A stretch of 64,000 nt of DNA from Crossiella equi (GCF_017876755.1 NZ_JAGIOO010000001.1:5813786-5877785), one strand, 5' to 3'. Positions 8,233 through 17,063 are shown, counted from the first letter of the stretch. A program made the numbers and translations. Notes: a model not told the origin generated them from the sequence alone.

Positions 8233-9087
8233 ATGGCCCTACCCGGCAAGACCCTCCGCCTGGACCTGGTGGACGTGTTCACCGCCACACCCTTCTCGGG
8301 GAACGCGCTTGCCGTGGTGCACGGCGCGGAGGAGCTGTCCGCCGAGGCCATGCAGGCCATCGCGAACGAGCTGAACCTGTCCGAGACGGCTTTCCCGCTG
8401 CCGCCGACCCAACCGGGCGCGGACTACCGGCTGCGCGCGTTCACCCCGCTGGTGGAGCTGCCGTTCGCGGGCCACCCGAGCGTGGGCACCGCGTGGGTGC
8501 TCGCGCGGGAGGGTGTGATCGGGCACGGCGACGTGGTGCAGGAGTGCGCGGCCGGGCTGCTGCCGGTGCGGGTGGACGCCGAGGGCGCGCGGCTGACCGG
8601 CGGCGAGCCGTCGGTGGGCCCGGAGCTGGCGGGGGAGGAGCTGGCGGGCGCGCTCGGCCTGACCGCCCGTCCGGAGGCCGCCGCGGGCGTGGCCGGGTGC
8701 GGGCTGGACTTCAGCTACGTGCTGGTGGACGGCGTCGAGGAGGCGGTCCCGGCGGCCGACCGGGTGCGCGCGGCGACCGTGGGCCGGGGCATCGTGCCGG
8801 TGCACTGGGACGCGGCCACCCGCACGGCGCGCGTGCGCATGTTCCGGGGCACCGGCGGCGAGGACGCGGCCACCGGCTCGGCGGCCTGCGGCCTGGGTGT
8901 GTGGCTGGTGTCGCGGGGTCTGCTGCCCGGTGCGGGCACCAGCGAGTACCTGGTGCGGCAGGGGGAGCGGATGGGGCGGCCCGCGCGGCTGCACTGCACG
9001 GTGCGCGCGCGGGAGGGCCGGGCTGAGCGGGTGACGGTGTGGGGCGCGGTGGTGCCGACCGGCGAGGGTCGGCTGCGGGTGCCCTAG
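8233..9087 (+). CDS. PhzF-family isomerase/epimerase-like enzyme
   Basis: The 284-residue protein shows PhzF landmarks: FTATPFSGNALAVV near the start, the catalytic Glu in LNLSETAF, FAGHPSVGTAWVL, and GGEDAATGSAACGLG in the second half. PhzF enzymes have a diaminopimelate-epimerase fold and isomerise small substrates; most members outside phenazine clusters have no known substrate. No phenazine genes are nearby. The ATG at 8233 is seven bases from a -10-like TAACGT. The 3' end overlaps the convergent kinase gene by four bases (CTAG). Confidence 0.88.
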   Translation: MALPGKTLRLDLVDVFTATPFSGNALAVVHGAEELSAEAMQAIANELNLSETAFPLPPTQPGADYRLRAFTPLVELPFAGHPSVGTAWVLAREGVIGHGDVVQECAAGLLPVRVDAEGARLTGGEPSVGPELAGEELAGALGLTARPEAAAGVAGCGLDFSYVLVDGVEEAVPAADRVRAATVGRGIVPVHWDAATRTARVRMFRGTGGEDAATGSAACGLGVWLVSRGLLPGAGTSEYLVRQGERMGRPARLHCTVRAREGRAERVTVWGAVVPTGEGRLRVP

Positions 9088-9968
9088 ATCTCGACCAGCC
9101 ACTCGGCGAGCGTGCGCACCACGTGCTCGGGCTCGCCCCGGCCGACCGCGCGGATCCACTCGTCCACCGCGCGCGCCAGCGCCCACTCCATCGAGCGCGG
9201 CAGGTCCAGGCCGCTGGCGTCGGCGAGCAGGGCCAGGCGGCGGCGCAGCGCGGCCGGGCTGCCCAGCTCGTCGAAGCGGCTGCGCAGCAGGGGGAGCAGC
9301 TCGTAGTGCGGGTCGCCGGAGATCGGTTTCGGGTCGATGGCCAGCCAGGGTTCGCGGCGGCCCGCCAGCACGTTGCCGAAGCCCAGGTCACGGTGCAGCA
9401 GCGAGGGCCGGTAGCCGCCGGAGGTGAGCTCGATGTGCGCGCGCACCGCGCGGCCGACCAACTTGTGCGGCACCGGCTGGCCCACCCGGTCCCACTCGTG
9501 GTGGGCGTCGGCCGCCCACAGCAGCGCCTCGTCGATCAGGCGCGGCACGCTCGCGGGCGGCGGCACCCACAGGCGGCGGGCCAGGTTGCCCACCACCTCG
9601 CAGGCCTCGTCGTGCGCCTCGTGCTCCAGGGACCGGGTCTCGTCCAGGCGCTCCAGCAGCATCGCGCCGTGCGCCGGGTCCTCGGCGAGCAGACGGACCG
9701 CGCCGTGCCCGGCCCAGCGCTGGAGGGCGGTGGCCTCGTGCCGGGTGTCCTCGTCCAGCCAGGACACCTTGACCGCGTACCGCTCCTCGCCGCTGCGCAC
9801 CGGGACCACCAGCGCGAGCGCGCCGTGCGTGGGCGGGCCGTCCAGCTCCACCTGCCAGTACGCGCACAGCTCGCGCACCACATCCGGCAGCTGGTCCAGC
9901 CAGCCGCGTGCGCCATCGCCCTGCCTGGCGATGGTCTCGGCCACGAAGCGCTCGGGTACCGCGATCAC
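9084..9968 (-). CDS. Aminoglycoside/hydroxyurea phosphotransferase-like kinase
   Basis: The protein belongs to the APH(6)/hydroxyurea-kinase group. It has the catalytic loop LLHRDLGFGNVL and the metal-binding stretch WLAIDPKPISGDP in place of a standard DFG, both typical of that group. Such enzymes phosphorylate streptomycin-like antibiotics or unknown small molecules in the cytoplasm; resistance cannot be assumed. The frame extends to 9998, but the GTG at 9968 overlaps the stop of the upstream gene as GTGA, so I prefer it (294 residues). This points to coupled translation with the 111-residue gene upstream. Confidence 0.85.
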   Translation of the reverse strand: MIAVPERFVAETIARQGDGARGWLDQLPDVVRELCAYWQVELDGPPTHGALALVVPVRSGEERYAVKVSWLDEDTRHEATALQRWAGHGAVRLLAEDPAHGAMLLERLDETRSLEHEAHDEACEVVGNLARRLWVPPPASVPRLIDEALLWAADAHHEWDRVGQPVPHKLVGRAVRAHIELTSGGYRPSLLHRDLGFGNVLAGRREPWLAIDPKPISGDPHYELLPLLRSRFDELGSPAALRRRLALLADASGLDLPRSMEWALARAVDEWIRAVGRGEPEHVVRTLAEWLVEI

Positions 9969-10300
9969 GTCGGTTCGACCCGGAAGACCTGTGCGCATCG
10001 CAGTTCCGCGTTCAGTCGGGCGGCGGCCAGCGCCGCGAGGGTGTCCGCATCAGGCTCCACCAGCGCAGCCGTGGCCGCCACCTCCGTCAGGTGGGAGTGC
10101 GTGCTGGGGGAACGAACCACGACCCGGCAGGGCACACCATCCGCCAGGCCGGGGACGTGCTGCTCGGCATCACCGGTGGCCACCCACAGCGCGCCCTCGC
10201 GCCACAGCGCCCACACCAGGGTGGTGGGCCCGCCCTCCGGAGTGAGCCACACCGCGGCCGCCTTGCGCAGCGCGGCGTCGAGCAGTCGGGTGGTCTCCAC
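9965..10300 (-). CDS. Small protein, possible FMN-binding split-barrel type
   Basis: The 111-residue protein has no motif I can assign firmly. The order of strands (ALWREGALWVATGD, VPCRVVVRSPSTH, TEVAATAALVEPD) recalls pyridoxamine-5-phosphate-oxidase-like small proteins, but this is only an impression. It is cytoplasmic, with no membrane segment or signal peptide. Its TGA overlaps the GTG of the kinase gene by four bases, so the two form a translationally coupled pair. Codon use matches the neighbours. Confidence 0.65.
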   Translation of the reverse strand: METTRLLDAALRKAAAVWLTPEGGPTTLVWALWREGALWVATGDAEQHVPGLADGVPCRVVVRSPSTHSHLTEVAATAALVEPDADTLAALAAARLNAELRCAQVFRVEPT

Positions 10301-10396
10301 CGGTTCAGGATCCCACGGTCTGTGAGAGTGACCTCAGCGGAGTGGCCGAGTACAGCACCTCGTGCCAGCATTCGGCACGTTGTTACTGGTCGGTAC

Positions 10397-10404
10397 AAGG
10401 AGGT
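10397..10404 (+). promoter_or_regulatory. Strong ribosome binding site that fixes the malyl-CoA lyase start
   Basis: AAGGAGGT lies six bases before GTG 10411. The open frame extends back to 10342, but this near-perfect site selects 10411. Confidence 0.8.
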
Positions 10405-10410
10405 CCCCCA

Positions 10411-11370
10411 GTGGTCGACCGCAGGCGTTCCCGCCGCTCCTGCCTCGCCGTGCCCGGCTCGAGCCAGAAGATGATCGACAAGGCCCGCACCCTGCCCGCC
10501 GACCAGGTGTTCCTCGACCTGGAGGACGCGTGCGCGCCGCTGGCCAAGCCGGAGGCCCGCAAGACCATCGTGGCCGCGCTCAACGAGGGCGGCTGGGAGG
10601 GCAAGACCCGGGTCGTCCGGGTGAACGACCTGACCACCGAGTGGACCTACCGGGACGTCGTCGAGGTCGTCGAGGGCGCCGGGGCCAACCTGGACTGCAT
10701 CATGCTGCCCAAGGTCCAGACCGCCGAGCAGGTGGCCTGGCTGGACCTGACGCTGACCCAGATCGAGAAGACCATGGGCTACGAGGTCGGCCGCATCGGC
10801 ATCGAGGCCCAGATCGAGAACGCCAGGGGCCTGGTCGAGGTCGACAAGATCGCCGAGGCCAGCCCGCGCATCGAGACCATCATCTTCGGCCCGGCCGACT
10901 TCATGGCCAGCATCAACATGAAGTCCCTGGTCGTCGGTGAGCAGCCCCCGGGCTACGACGTGGGCGACGCCTACCACTACATCCTGATGCGCATCCTGAT
11001 GGCCGCACGCGCCACCGACGTCCAGGCCATCGACGGCCCCTACCTCCAGATCCGCGACGTGGACGGCTTCAAGCGCGTGGCGGGCCGCTCCGCCGCCCTG
11101 GGCTTCGACGGCAAGTGGGTCCTGCACCCGGGCCAGCTGGAGGCCGCCAACGAGGCCTACAGCCCCAACCAGTCCGACTACGACCACGCCGAGAACATCC
11201 TGGACGCCTACGAGTTCTACACCTCCGAGGCGGGCGGCAAGCGCGGCGCGGTGATGCTCGGCGACGAGATGATCGACGAGGCCTCGCGGAAGATGGCGCT
11301 GGTCATCAGCGCGAAGGGCCGGGCGGCGGGCATGTCGCGCGGTGAGGTGTGGACGCCGCCGGAGGGCTGA
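10411..11370 (+). CDS. HpcH/HpaI-CitE family lyase, probable L-malyl-CoA/beta-methylmalyl-CoA lyase
   Basis: The 319-residue protein starts with RRSCLAVPGSSQKMI and has the CitE-family metal and substrate motifs FLDLEDACAP, RVVRVND, EAQIENARGLVEV and FGPADFMAS, with the late KWVLHPGQ helix. Its length and the YLQIRDVDG and GDEMIDEASRKMA segments resemble the Streptomyces enzyme placed in the ethylmalonyl-CoA pathway, as I remember it. There it would cleave beta-methylmalyl-CoA to glyoxylate and propionyl-CoA. A citrate-lyase-like or HMG-CoA-lyase-like activity is the alternative. A MaoC hydratase (55.9 kb) and an acyl-CoA dehydrogenase (15.3 kb) in the window could be partners. Confidence 0.85.
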   Translation: MVDRRRSRRSCLAVPGSSQKMIDKARTLPADQVFLDLEDACAPLAKPEARKTIVAALNEGGWEGKTRVVRVNDLTTEWTYRDVVEVVEGAGANLDCIMLPKVQTAEQVAWLDLTLTQIEKTMGYEVGRIGIEAQIENARGLVEVDKIAEASPRIETIIFGPADFMASINMKSLVVGEQPPGYDVGDAYHYILMRILMAARATDVQAIDGPYLQIRDVDGFKRVAGRSAALGFDGKWVLHPGQLEAANEAYSPNQSDYDHAENILDAYEFYTSEAGGKRGAVMLGDEMIDEASRKMALVISAKGRAAGMSRGEVWTPPEG

Positions 11371-11387
11371 GCGGCACTGGTCCGACC

Positions 11388-11404
11388 CGGGCCGTCGCGG
11401 CCCG
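11388..11404 (+). terminator. Hairpin after the malyl-CoA lyase gene
   Basis: CGGGCCG-TCG-CGGCCCG forms a perfect 7-bp stem with a 3-base loop 17 bases after the stop. There is no T-tract, as is common in actinomycetes, so its terminator role is tentative. Confidence 0.4.
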
Positions 11405-11513
11405 TGGCTCCGCCGCCTTCCCGGGCGGCCATCTGAGCGGCCCGGCTCGGCCAACCGTGTGGACTTGTGGACTTCGGACCCGAACGTGTCCTCGTGATCA
11501 GACACTGATCGGC

Positions 11514-14500
11514 ATGGGCCCACTCGACCCGGCCGCCGACAGCGGCGCACCCGAGCCGGGACACAACCGCCAGGAGCTCCGCATCGCGCTGTCCATGCGG
11601 GGCGGGGTGTCGCTCGCCGTGTGGATCGGCGGGGCGGCCTCGGAGATCGCCCGGTTGCGGGTGGCGCTCGCGCGCGGCGGGCCGGACAACCCCTGGGCGG
11701 GGCTGGCCGCGCTCGCCGGATATGACGCGGTGCGGCTGGACGTGCTGACCGGGGCGTCGGCCGGTGGGCTCAACGGCGCGCTCATGGCCGCGAGCCTGGT
11801 GTACGGGTTCCCGTTCGAGGCCAGCCGGGACCTGTGGGTCAAGCTCGGGGACCTGGACGCCATGTGCCGCGCCACCCCCAAGCTGTTCCAGCGCAAGCCC
11901 GTCTCGCTGTTCGAGGGGGACGAGTACTTCGGCAGGGAGCTGCGGCAGATCCTCCAGCGGCTGGTCGCCGAGCCCGCGCGCGGGCCGCTGGCCGACCGGG
12001 TCGACCTGCTGCTCACCGCCACGCTGCTGGACCCCGTGCAGGTGACCCGGTGGGACGACCGCATGGCCACCATCCGGGAGCGCAGGCGGGCCTCCGCGTT
12101 CCGGTTCCGGCACCGCGGCAGCGCGGGTGACCCGCTGTCGGACTTCGCCGCCGGGCCCGACGCCCGGCGCACCGCCGCGCAGCTGGCCCAGGCCGCGCGG
12201 TCGACCTCCTCCTTCCCCTTCGCCTTCGAGCCCGCGTCGGTGCGCGCGCAGCCGGACTGCCCCACCGACGAGGTCGACCTGAACGGCTGCTTCTCCGAGA
12301 GCGCACCCGCCCGGAGCAAGGCGTTCCAGGTCATCGACGGCGGGGTGCTGGACAACATCCCGGTCGGGGCCGCGATCAAGGCCATTGCCGCCTCGCCCGC
12401 CGACGGGCCGACCGAGCGCTGGCTGGTCTACCTCAACCCGGAGCCCATCGTCGGCACCACCGCGAAGCCGGTCAGCGAGCGCCGCCGCGGGCTGCCCGTG
12501 GGCGTGGCCGCACTGGCCGCCCGGTACAACCAGGAGTCGCTGCTCACCGACATCGACGAGCTGGACGCGCACAACCGCGAGGTCCGCCGGGTCGAGCTGC
12601 GCCGCCGCGCGCTGTTCGCGCCCCTGACCGCGCTGCCCGCCGCCGAGCGCGCGAGCGGCCTGGCCGACCTGGTGCGCCTGGTCGGGCCCGAGCACGCCCG
12701 GCTGCGCGCCAGCCTGGACGCCGAGCGCATCACCGTGGCCCTGCTCGACCCGGCCAAGCGCACGCCCGGCCTGCTGCGCCGCGCGCCGCTGTCCGACGAC
12801 CCGGTCCGCGACTGGTCCCCGCAGGCCCGCCGCTCGCTCGCGCCGCGCGTGACCGAGGCGCTGACCGCCGCCGCGACGGCCGACCCGGCCACCGTGTTCG
12901 GCGACGTCACCGCGCTCGGCGCGGCCGTGGACCTGTGCATCCGCTGGGCCCGCGAGCTGGAGCTGTGGGCCGAGGAGCACCACCTGCCCGCGATCGGAGA
13001 GGCCAAGGCCGTGCTGTACCGCCTGCGTCAGGTCGCCGACGTGCTCGCCGACCACGCCGACGGCCGCTGGCCGGTGCTGGCCGCCGCCGCGGCGGGCGAG
13101 CCGAGCGACCTGCGCGCCTGGGTGGCCACCGCCGCCGCCGAGTACCAGCAGGCACAGCGCGAGCTCGGACCCGGTGTGGCCGAACCGCTGGGCTGGGTGC
13201 TGGAGGCCGCGCTCACCCCGGACCCGGGCGAGGACGAGGAGCGCCACACGGCGGACAAGCGCTTCCAGGAACGCCTGCTCGAACTGGCCCAGGCCCTGGA
13301 GGCCGACGGCGTCGAGGAGCGTGAGACCGAGCTGGAACCCCGTGCGGTGGACGCGCTCGGGCTGTCCTGGCCCGCCGTGCACACCGCCGCCGCCCGCCTG
13401 GCCGAGGCCGCACCGCGCCGCCCGCGCACCGCGGACACCGACCTGGACGCGGCCGTGCACCAGATGCTCGAGAACGCCGAGGACCTGCCGGACGTGCTGC
13501 GCCTGCTCGTCTCGCTCACCGCCCCGCTGCACGCGGCGCAGAGCGCGGGTGGCCGCATCCGGTTCATGCGCATCGCCAGCGACGCGCCGACCCCGATCGA
13601 CTTCCGCGCGCTCCTGGCGGGCAAGCAGGCGCTCACCCCCGACGACAAGCTGTGCGGATCGGACCTCGGTGCCTTCGCCGCGTTCTTCTCCGCGAAGTGG
13701 CGTGCCAACGACTGGATGTGGGGCCGCCTGGACGCCGCTTCCAACCTGGTCTCCCTGCTCACCGATCCCGCCCGGCTGCGCGAGTTCGCCCACGGTCGCG
13801 ACGTGGACGAGCTGTTCGCCGACATCGAGCGCATCGCCACCACGCCCCCGGACGCGGCCGAGCTGGGCACCGCGAACCCCGTGCCGGTCAAGGAGTGGAA
13901 GCGGTTCCTGGGCAGCCGGTTCGAAACCCGCAGGGAGGCGGTGCGGGCGGAGCTGGCCCAGGTGCTCGCCCCGAACCCGGTACCGCCCGCACTGCGCGAG
14001 ACCCGCGCCGCGCTCACCGAACGCGTGCAGTGGGCGATCCTGGCCGCCGAGGTGTCCTTTGTGGACAGCGTGGCGCTCGGCGCGCACCCCGGTGTGCCGG
14101 AACCCGCCGCCCCGCTGGGGCCCGGCGGGCTGGCCAAGCGCGTGGCCGAGTACGACGTGGGGCACCAGGAGGTCAAGGACCTGGGCGACCTGCGGCTGAC
14201 CCGCAGCGTCATGCGCCTCGGGCTGCTGGCCTACCGCACGGTGGCGCCGGAGGCCTACACCGTGCCCATGGTCGCCAGCCGCATCGCGATGGCCGTGCTG
14301 AAACCGGTGCTGCTGGCCGTCCTGTTCTTCACCGCAGCGACCGAACGCGCCCTGCTCGCGCTGTCGGTCGCGGTCGGCGCCGCCCTCGTGGCGCACCGGC
14401 CGGATGACTGGGTGGACATCCCGTGGTGGGGGCGGATCGGGCCGACGGTGTGGGACGTCGGGCGGTGGGCGCTGGCCCTCGCCCTGGTGCTGGTGGTGCT

Positions 14501-14894
14501 GCTGGCCTCGCGGGCGGCCGTGCGCGGGGCTCGCAGACCCGCGCACGGCGGTGTGCGCAGACCGTGGCCGCTGGCGGCGCTCGCGATGCTGGTCGGGGCG
14601 GGCGCGCTGTGGGCGGCCTTCGCCGGGGTCGCCTTCGGCCCGGCGAGCCTCACCCTCGGTGCCGTGCTGACCACGCTGCTGGCCGCGAGCTGGATGCGCG
14701 CGGACCGGATGGTGCTGGCGGCCGTGCTCAACGGCGTGGTGTTCGCCGGCTGTGCGCTGCTGTTCGCCGACTTCGGGCTGCCGGTCGGGTGGTGGCTCAC
14801 CACGGCCACCGTGCTGGCCGCCTACGCGGTCACCCTGCTGGTCACCGTCGTGGACCCGCTGCCGGAACGCCGTCCGCTGGATTTATCTAGGTAA
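11514..14894 (+). CDS. Giant patatin-like phospholipase (DUF3376 type) with C-terminal membrane helices
   Basis: From ATG 11514 the protein has 1126 residues. The N-terminal patatin domain has an oxyanion-hole region MRGGVSLAVWIGG, the nucleophile Ser82 in TGASAGG and catalytic Asp275 in VIDGGVLDN, a complete Ser-Asp dyad. A long helical middle region follows, matching the patatin-related DUF3376 layout. The last 200 residues hold several hydrophobic helices (for example LKPVLLAVLFFTAAT), so it is membrane-bound. Family members are predicted lipid acyl hydrolases of unknown role. The end is unusual: the final codons GAT TTA TCT AGG are AT-rich and include a rare TTA leucine codon. The frame is open from 11349, but the upstream part reads poorly. 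Confidence 0.87.
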   Translation: MGPLDPAADSGAPEPGHNRQELRIALSMRGGVSLAVWIGGAASEIARLRVALARGGPDNPWAGLAALAGYDAVRLDVLTGASAGGLNGALMAASLVYGFPFEASRDLWVKLGDLDAMCRATPKLFQRKPVSLFEGDEYFGRELRQILQRLVAEPARGPLADRVDLLLTATLLDPVQVTRWDDRMATIRERRRASAFRFRHRGSAGDPLSDFAAGPDARRTAAQLAQAARSTSSFPFAFEPASVRAQPDCPTDEVDLNGCFSESAPARSKAFQVIDGGVLDNIPVGAAIKAIAASPADGPTERWLVYLNPEPIVGTTAKPVSERRRGLPVGVAALAARYNQESLLTDIDELDAHNREVRRVELRRRALFAPLTALPAAERASGLADLVRLVGPEHARLRASLDAERITVALLDPAKRTPGLLRRAPLSDDPVRDWSPQARRSLAPRVTEALTAAATADPATVFGDVTALGAAVDLCIRWARELELWAEEHHLPAIGEAKAVLYRLRQVADVLADHADGRWPVLAAAAAGEPSDLRAWVATAAAEYQQAQRELGPGVAEPLGWVLEAALTPDPGEDEERHTADKRFQERLLELAQALEADGVEERETELEPRAVDALGLSWPAVHTAAARLAEAAPRRPRTADTDLDAAVHQMLENAEDLPDVLRLLVSLTAPLHAAQSAGGRIRFMRIASDAPTPIDFRALLAGKQALTPDDKLCGSDLGAFAAFFSAKWRANDWMWGRLDAASNLVSLLTDPARLREFAHGRDVDELFADIERIATTPPDAAELGTANPVPVKEWKRFLGSRFETRREAVRAELAQVLAPNPVPPALRETRAALTERVQWAILAAEVSFVDSVALGAHPGVPEPAAPLGPGGLAKRVAEYDVGHQEVKDLGDLRLTRSVMRLGLLAYRTVAPEAYTVPMVASRIAMAVLKPVLLAVLFFTAATERALLALSVAVGAALVAHRPDDWVDIPWWGRIGPTVWDVGRWALALALVLVVLLASRAAVRGARRPAHGGVRRPWPLAALAMLVGAGALWAAFAGVAFGPASLTLGAVLTTLLAASWMRADRMVLAAVLNGVVFAGCALLFADFGLPVGWWLTTATVLAAYAVTLLVTVVDPLPERRPLDLSR

Positions 14895-15017
14895 GAAAGA
14901 TCAAAATAACCGCGCACAATGGACCCGCTACGAATTGTCGCCGCAATGGGTGAGATGGACTACAAAAACGCAACCTGGTTTGCCTTTTGGGGGTGCTGAC
15001 CAGCGAGTCTGCTTGCC
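14880..15017. other. AT-rich island between the patatin gene and the zinc-ribbon gene
   Basis: About 135 bases here are far richer in A and T than the rest of the window (for example GTAAGAAAGATCAAAATAAC at 14891-14910). The island covers the last codons of the patatin gene, a 27-codon ORF at 14919-14999, and the upstream region of the zinc-ribbon gene. It could be a promoter, a nucleoid-protein target, or a remnant of acquired DNA. Confidence 0.6.
14919..14999 (+). CDS. Candidate 26-residue micro-ORF
   Basis: ATG 14919 to TGA 14997-14999 encodes MDPLRIVAAMGEMDY followed by KNATWFAFWGC. It is rich in aromatic residues at the C-terminus and ends in Cys, with AT-rich codons unlike the neighbours. 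No ribosome site is visible, so expression is doubtful. It could be a leader peptide for the zinc-ribbon gene 18 bases downstream, a small membrane-active or modified peptide, or chance. Confidence 0.25.
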   Translation: MDPLRIVAAMGEMDYKNATWFAFWGC

Positions 15018-15158
15018 ATGTTGTTCTTCCGAAAGCGCGAGAAAGACGATCTGCTGGAACGCAGTCTGCGACCGTGTGCCGGCTGTGGCGAGCAGGTGCA
15101 CGTGTACGCCGAGACCTGCCGCCACTGCGGTGCGGGCCTGGAGCTCGTCGCCAGCTGA
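15018..15158 (+). CDS. 46-residue zinc-ribbon protein
   Basis: ATG 15018 opens a short frame encoding MLFFRKREKDDLLERSLRP, then CAGCGEQVHVYAETCRHCGAG, ending with TGA at 15156-15158. Two pairs of cysteines (CAGC and CRHC), 14 residues apart, form a zinc-ribbon. The N-terminus is charged. Proteins of this size and form are found in related actinomycetes and have no known role; RNA or protein binding is typical of zinc-ribbons. Coding is supported by the spaced Cys pairs and by GC-rich third positions, which begin just after the AT-rich island. No strong ribosome site is seen. Confidence 0.7.
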   Translation: MLFFRKREKDDLLERSLRPCAGCGEQVHVYAETCRHCGAGLELVAS

Positions 15159-15258
15159 CCCGCTGTGGTGAGCACCTTCACAGCGCGCGACCATCCCGCA
15201 GCAGCCATACTCGCCGGTAACAAGCGCCCGAGGCACAGTGCTGTGAAAGGGGAGTGTT

Positions 15259-16455
15259 GTGGCCAGGCTCGCTCAGACCGCCGGTCTCACTGACATCCAG
15301 CAGGAGATCCTCAGCACTGTCCGCTCGTTCGTGGACAAGGAGATCATCCCGCACGCGCAGGCGCTGGAGCATGGCGACACCTACCCCGCCGACATCGTCG
15401 AGGGCATGAAGGAGATGGGCCTGTTCGGGCTCACCATCCCCGAGGAGTTCGGCGGCCTCGGCGAGTCGCTGCTCACCTACGCGCTCGTGGTCGAGGAGAT
15501 CGCCCGCGGCTGGATGAGCGTCTCCGGTGTGATCAACACCCACTTCATCGTGGCGCACATGGTCAAGCAGCACGCCACGGCCGAGCAGAAGCGGGACCTG
15601 TTGCCGCGCATGGCCACCGGTGACCTGCGGGGCTCCTTCTCCATGTCCGAGCCGGAGCTGGGCTCCGACGTGGCGGCCATCCGCACCCGCGCGGTCCGCG
15701 AGGGTGACAGCTACCTGGTCAACGGCCAGAAGATGTGGCTGACCAACGGCGGCACGTCCAACCTGACCGCGGTGCTCGTGCGCACCGACGAGGGCCACGA
15801 GAAGCCGCACCAGAACCTCACCACGTTCCTGGTGGAGAAGCCCACCGGCTACGGCGAGGTGCTGCCCGGCCTGACCGTGCCCGGCAAGATCGACAAGATG
15901 GGCTACAAGGGCGTCGACACCACCGAGATGGTCTTCGACGACTTCCGCATCGGTGCCGACCGGATCCTCGGCGGCGAGCCAGGCAAGGGCTTCGCGCACA
16001 TGATGGACGGCGTCGAGGTCGGCCGGGTCAACGTCGCGGCCCGCGCCTGCGGCATCGCCATCCGCGCGTTCGAGCTGGCCATCGGTTACGCCCAGCAGCG
16101 CACCACCTTCGGCAAGCCCATCGCGCAGCACCAGGCCATCGCGTTCAAGCTCGCCGAGATGGCCACCAAGGTCGAGGCCGCGCACCTGATGATGGTCAAC
16201 GCCGCCCGGCTCAAGGACTCCGGCGCGCGCAACGACGTCGAGGCGGGCATGGCCAAGCTCATCGCCAGCGAGTACTGCGCCGAGGTCACCCAGGAGGCCT
16301 TCCGCATCCACGGCGGCTACGGCTACTCCAAGGAGTACGAGATCGAGCGCCTGATGCGCGAGGCCCCGTTCCTGCTGATCGGCGAGGGCACCAGCGAGAT
16401 CCAGAAGACGATCATCAGCCGCGGTCTGCTGCGTGACTACGGCCTGCGCGGCTAG
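15259..16455 (+). CDS. Acyl-CoA dehydrogenase
   Basis: The 398-residue flavoenzyme has the acyl-CoA dehydrogenase layout: N-terminal helices, a middle barrel with SMSEPELGSDVAAI and NGQKMWLTNGG, and a C-terminal helical domain with HGGYGYSKEYEIERLMREA and GEGTSEIQK. It oxidises an acyl-CoA to the 2,3-enoyl-CoA using FAD and an electron-transferring flavoprotein. Its place in a window that also holds malyl-CoA-lyase and MaoC genes makes methylsuccinyl-CoA dehydrogenase a candidate, but a short branched-chain substrate is equally possible. The GTG at 15259 is preceded by AAAGGGGAG (15244-15252). Confidence 0.88.
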   Translation: MARLAQTAGLTDIQQEILSTVRSFVDKEIIPHAQALEHGDTYPADIVEGMKEMGLFGLTIPEEFGGLGESLLTYALVVEEIARGWMSVSGVINTHFIVAHMVKQHATAEQKRDLLPRMATGDLRGSFSMSEPELGSDVAAIRTRAVREGDSYLVNGQKMWLTNGGTSNLTAVLVRTDEGHEKPHQNLTTFLVEKPTGYGEVLPGLTVPGKIDKMGYKGVDTTEMVFDDFRIGADRILGGEPGKGFAHMMDGVEVGRVNVAARACGIAIRAFELAIGYAQQRTTFGKPIAQHQAIAFKLAEMATKVEAAHLMMVNAARLKDSGARNDVEAGMAKLIASEYCAEVTQEAFRIHGGYGYSKEYEIERLMREAPFLLIGEGTSEIQKTIISRGLLRDYGLRG

Positions 16456-16547
16456 TCGATCTCTGTGACCAGACACGCGCGGATCTGACACGACTATTCG
16501 GGCGAACCTTGGCAGGATTGGGTATCCAGTCTGCGGAGGTGCTTGTC

Positions 16548-17063
16548 GTGACCAGTTCGTTTGCCGGTGCCGGGCGTGCCGGTGGGCTGCCCACGCCGCC
16601 CACCGGGTGGCCGATCGGCTCCTACGCCAAGTACGAGGAGGCCCAGCGCGCGGTCGACCACCTCGCCGAGAGCTCGTTCCCGGTCAACGACGTGACCATC
16701 GTCGGTGTCGACTTGATGCTGGTCGAGCGCGTCACCGGGCGGCTCACGTGGGGCAAGGTGCTCGGCACGGGCGCGGCCTCCGGTGCGTGGTTCGGCCTGT
16801 TCGTGGGCGTGCTGCTCAGCCTGTTCAACCCGAACGGGCTCGCGCTCGGCCCCATCCTGATCTCGCTGGCCACCGGCGTGGTGTTCTTCATGATCTTCGC
16901 CGCGGCCGGGTACGCCACCCAGCGCGGGCGCCGCGACTTCGTCTCGGCCAGCCAGCTGGTGGCGGGCCGCTACGACGTGCTGTGCTCGCCGCGCAACGCC
17001 GAGCAGGGCCGGGACATGCTCGCCAAGCTCGCCATGCGGGGGCCGGGTCAACAGCCGGGGTAG
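16548..17063 (+). CDS. General-stress-protein-17M-like membrane protein
   Basis: The 171-residue protein has an N-terminal YflT-like part (SYAKYEEAQRAVDHLAES, VNDVTIVGVDL) and two membrane helices (GAWFGLFVGVLLSLF and ILISLATGVVFFMIFAA), with a soluble tail. It corresponds in form and position to mycobacterial Rv1234, which also precedes lpqY. Function is unknown; homologues are stress-induced. I chose GTG 16548 because GGAGGT at 16535-16540 is seven bases upstream; the TTG at 16509 lies before that site. Confidence 0.83.
   Translation: MTSSFAGAGRAGGLPTPPTGWPIGSYAKYEEAQRAVDHLAESSFPVNDVTIVGVDLMLVERVTGRLTWGKVLGTGAASGAWFGLFVGVLLSLFNPNGLALGPILISLATGVVFFMIFAAAGYATQRGRRDFVSASQLVAGRYDVLCSPRNAEQGRDMLAKLAMRGPGQQPG

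Noticed and set aside
9084-9968. Antibiotic resistance gene
   Set aside because: The kinase fold is clear, but the substrate is not; resistance cannot be claimed from sequence alone.
11217-14546. 1109-codon minus-strand open frame opposite the patatin gene
   Set aside because: It has no recognisable domain, has a skewed composition and lies fully opposite a gene with an intact catalytic dyad.
14928-15236. Cys-rich minus-strand ORFs opposite the zinc-ribbon gene
   Set aside because: The Cys pairs are well spaced only on the plus strand, and the minus frames have no start context.
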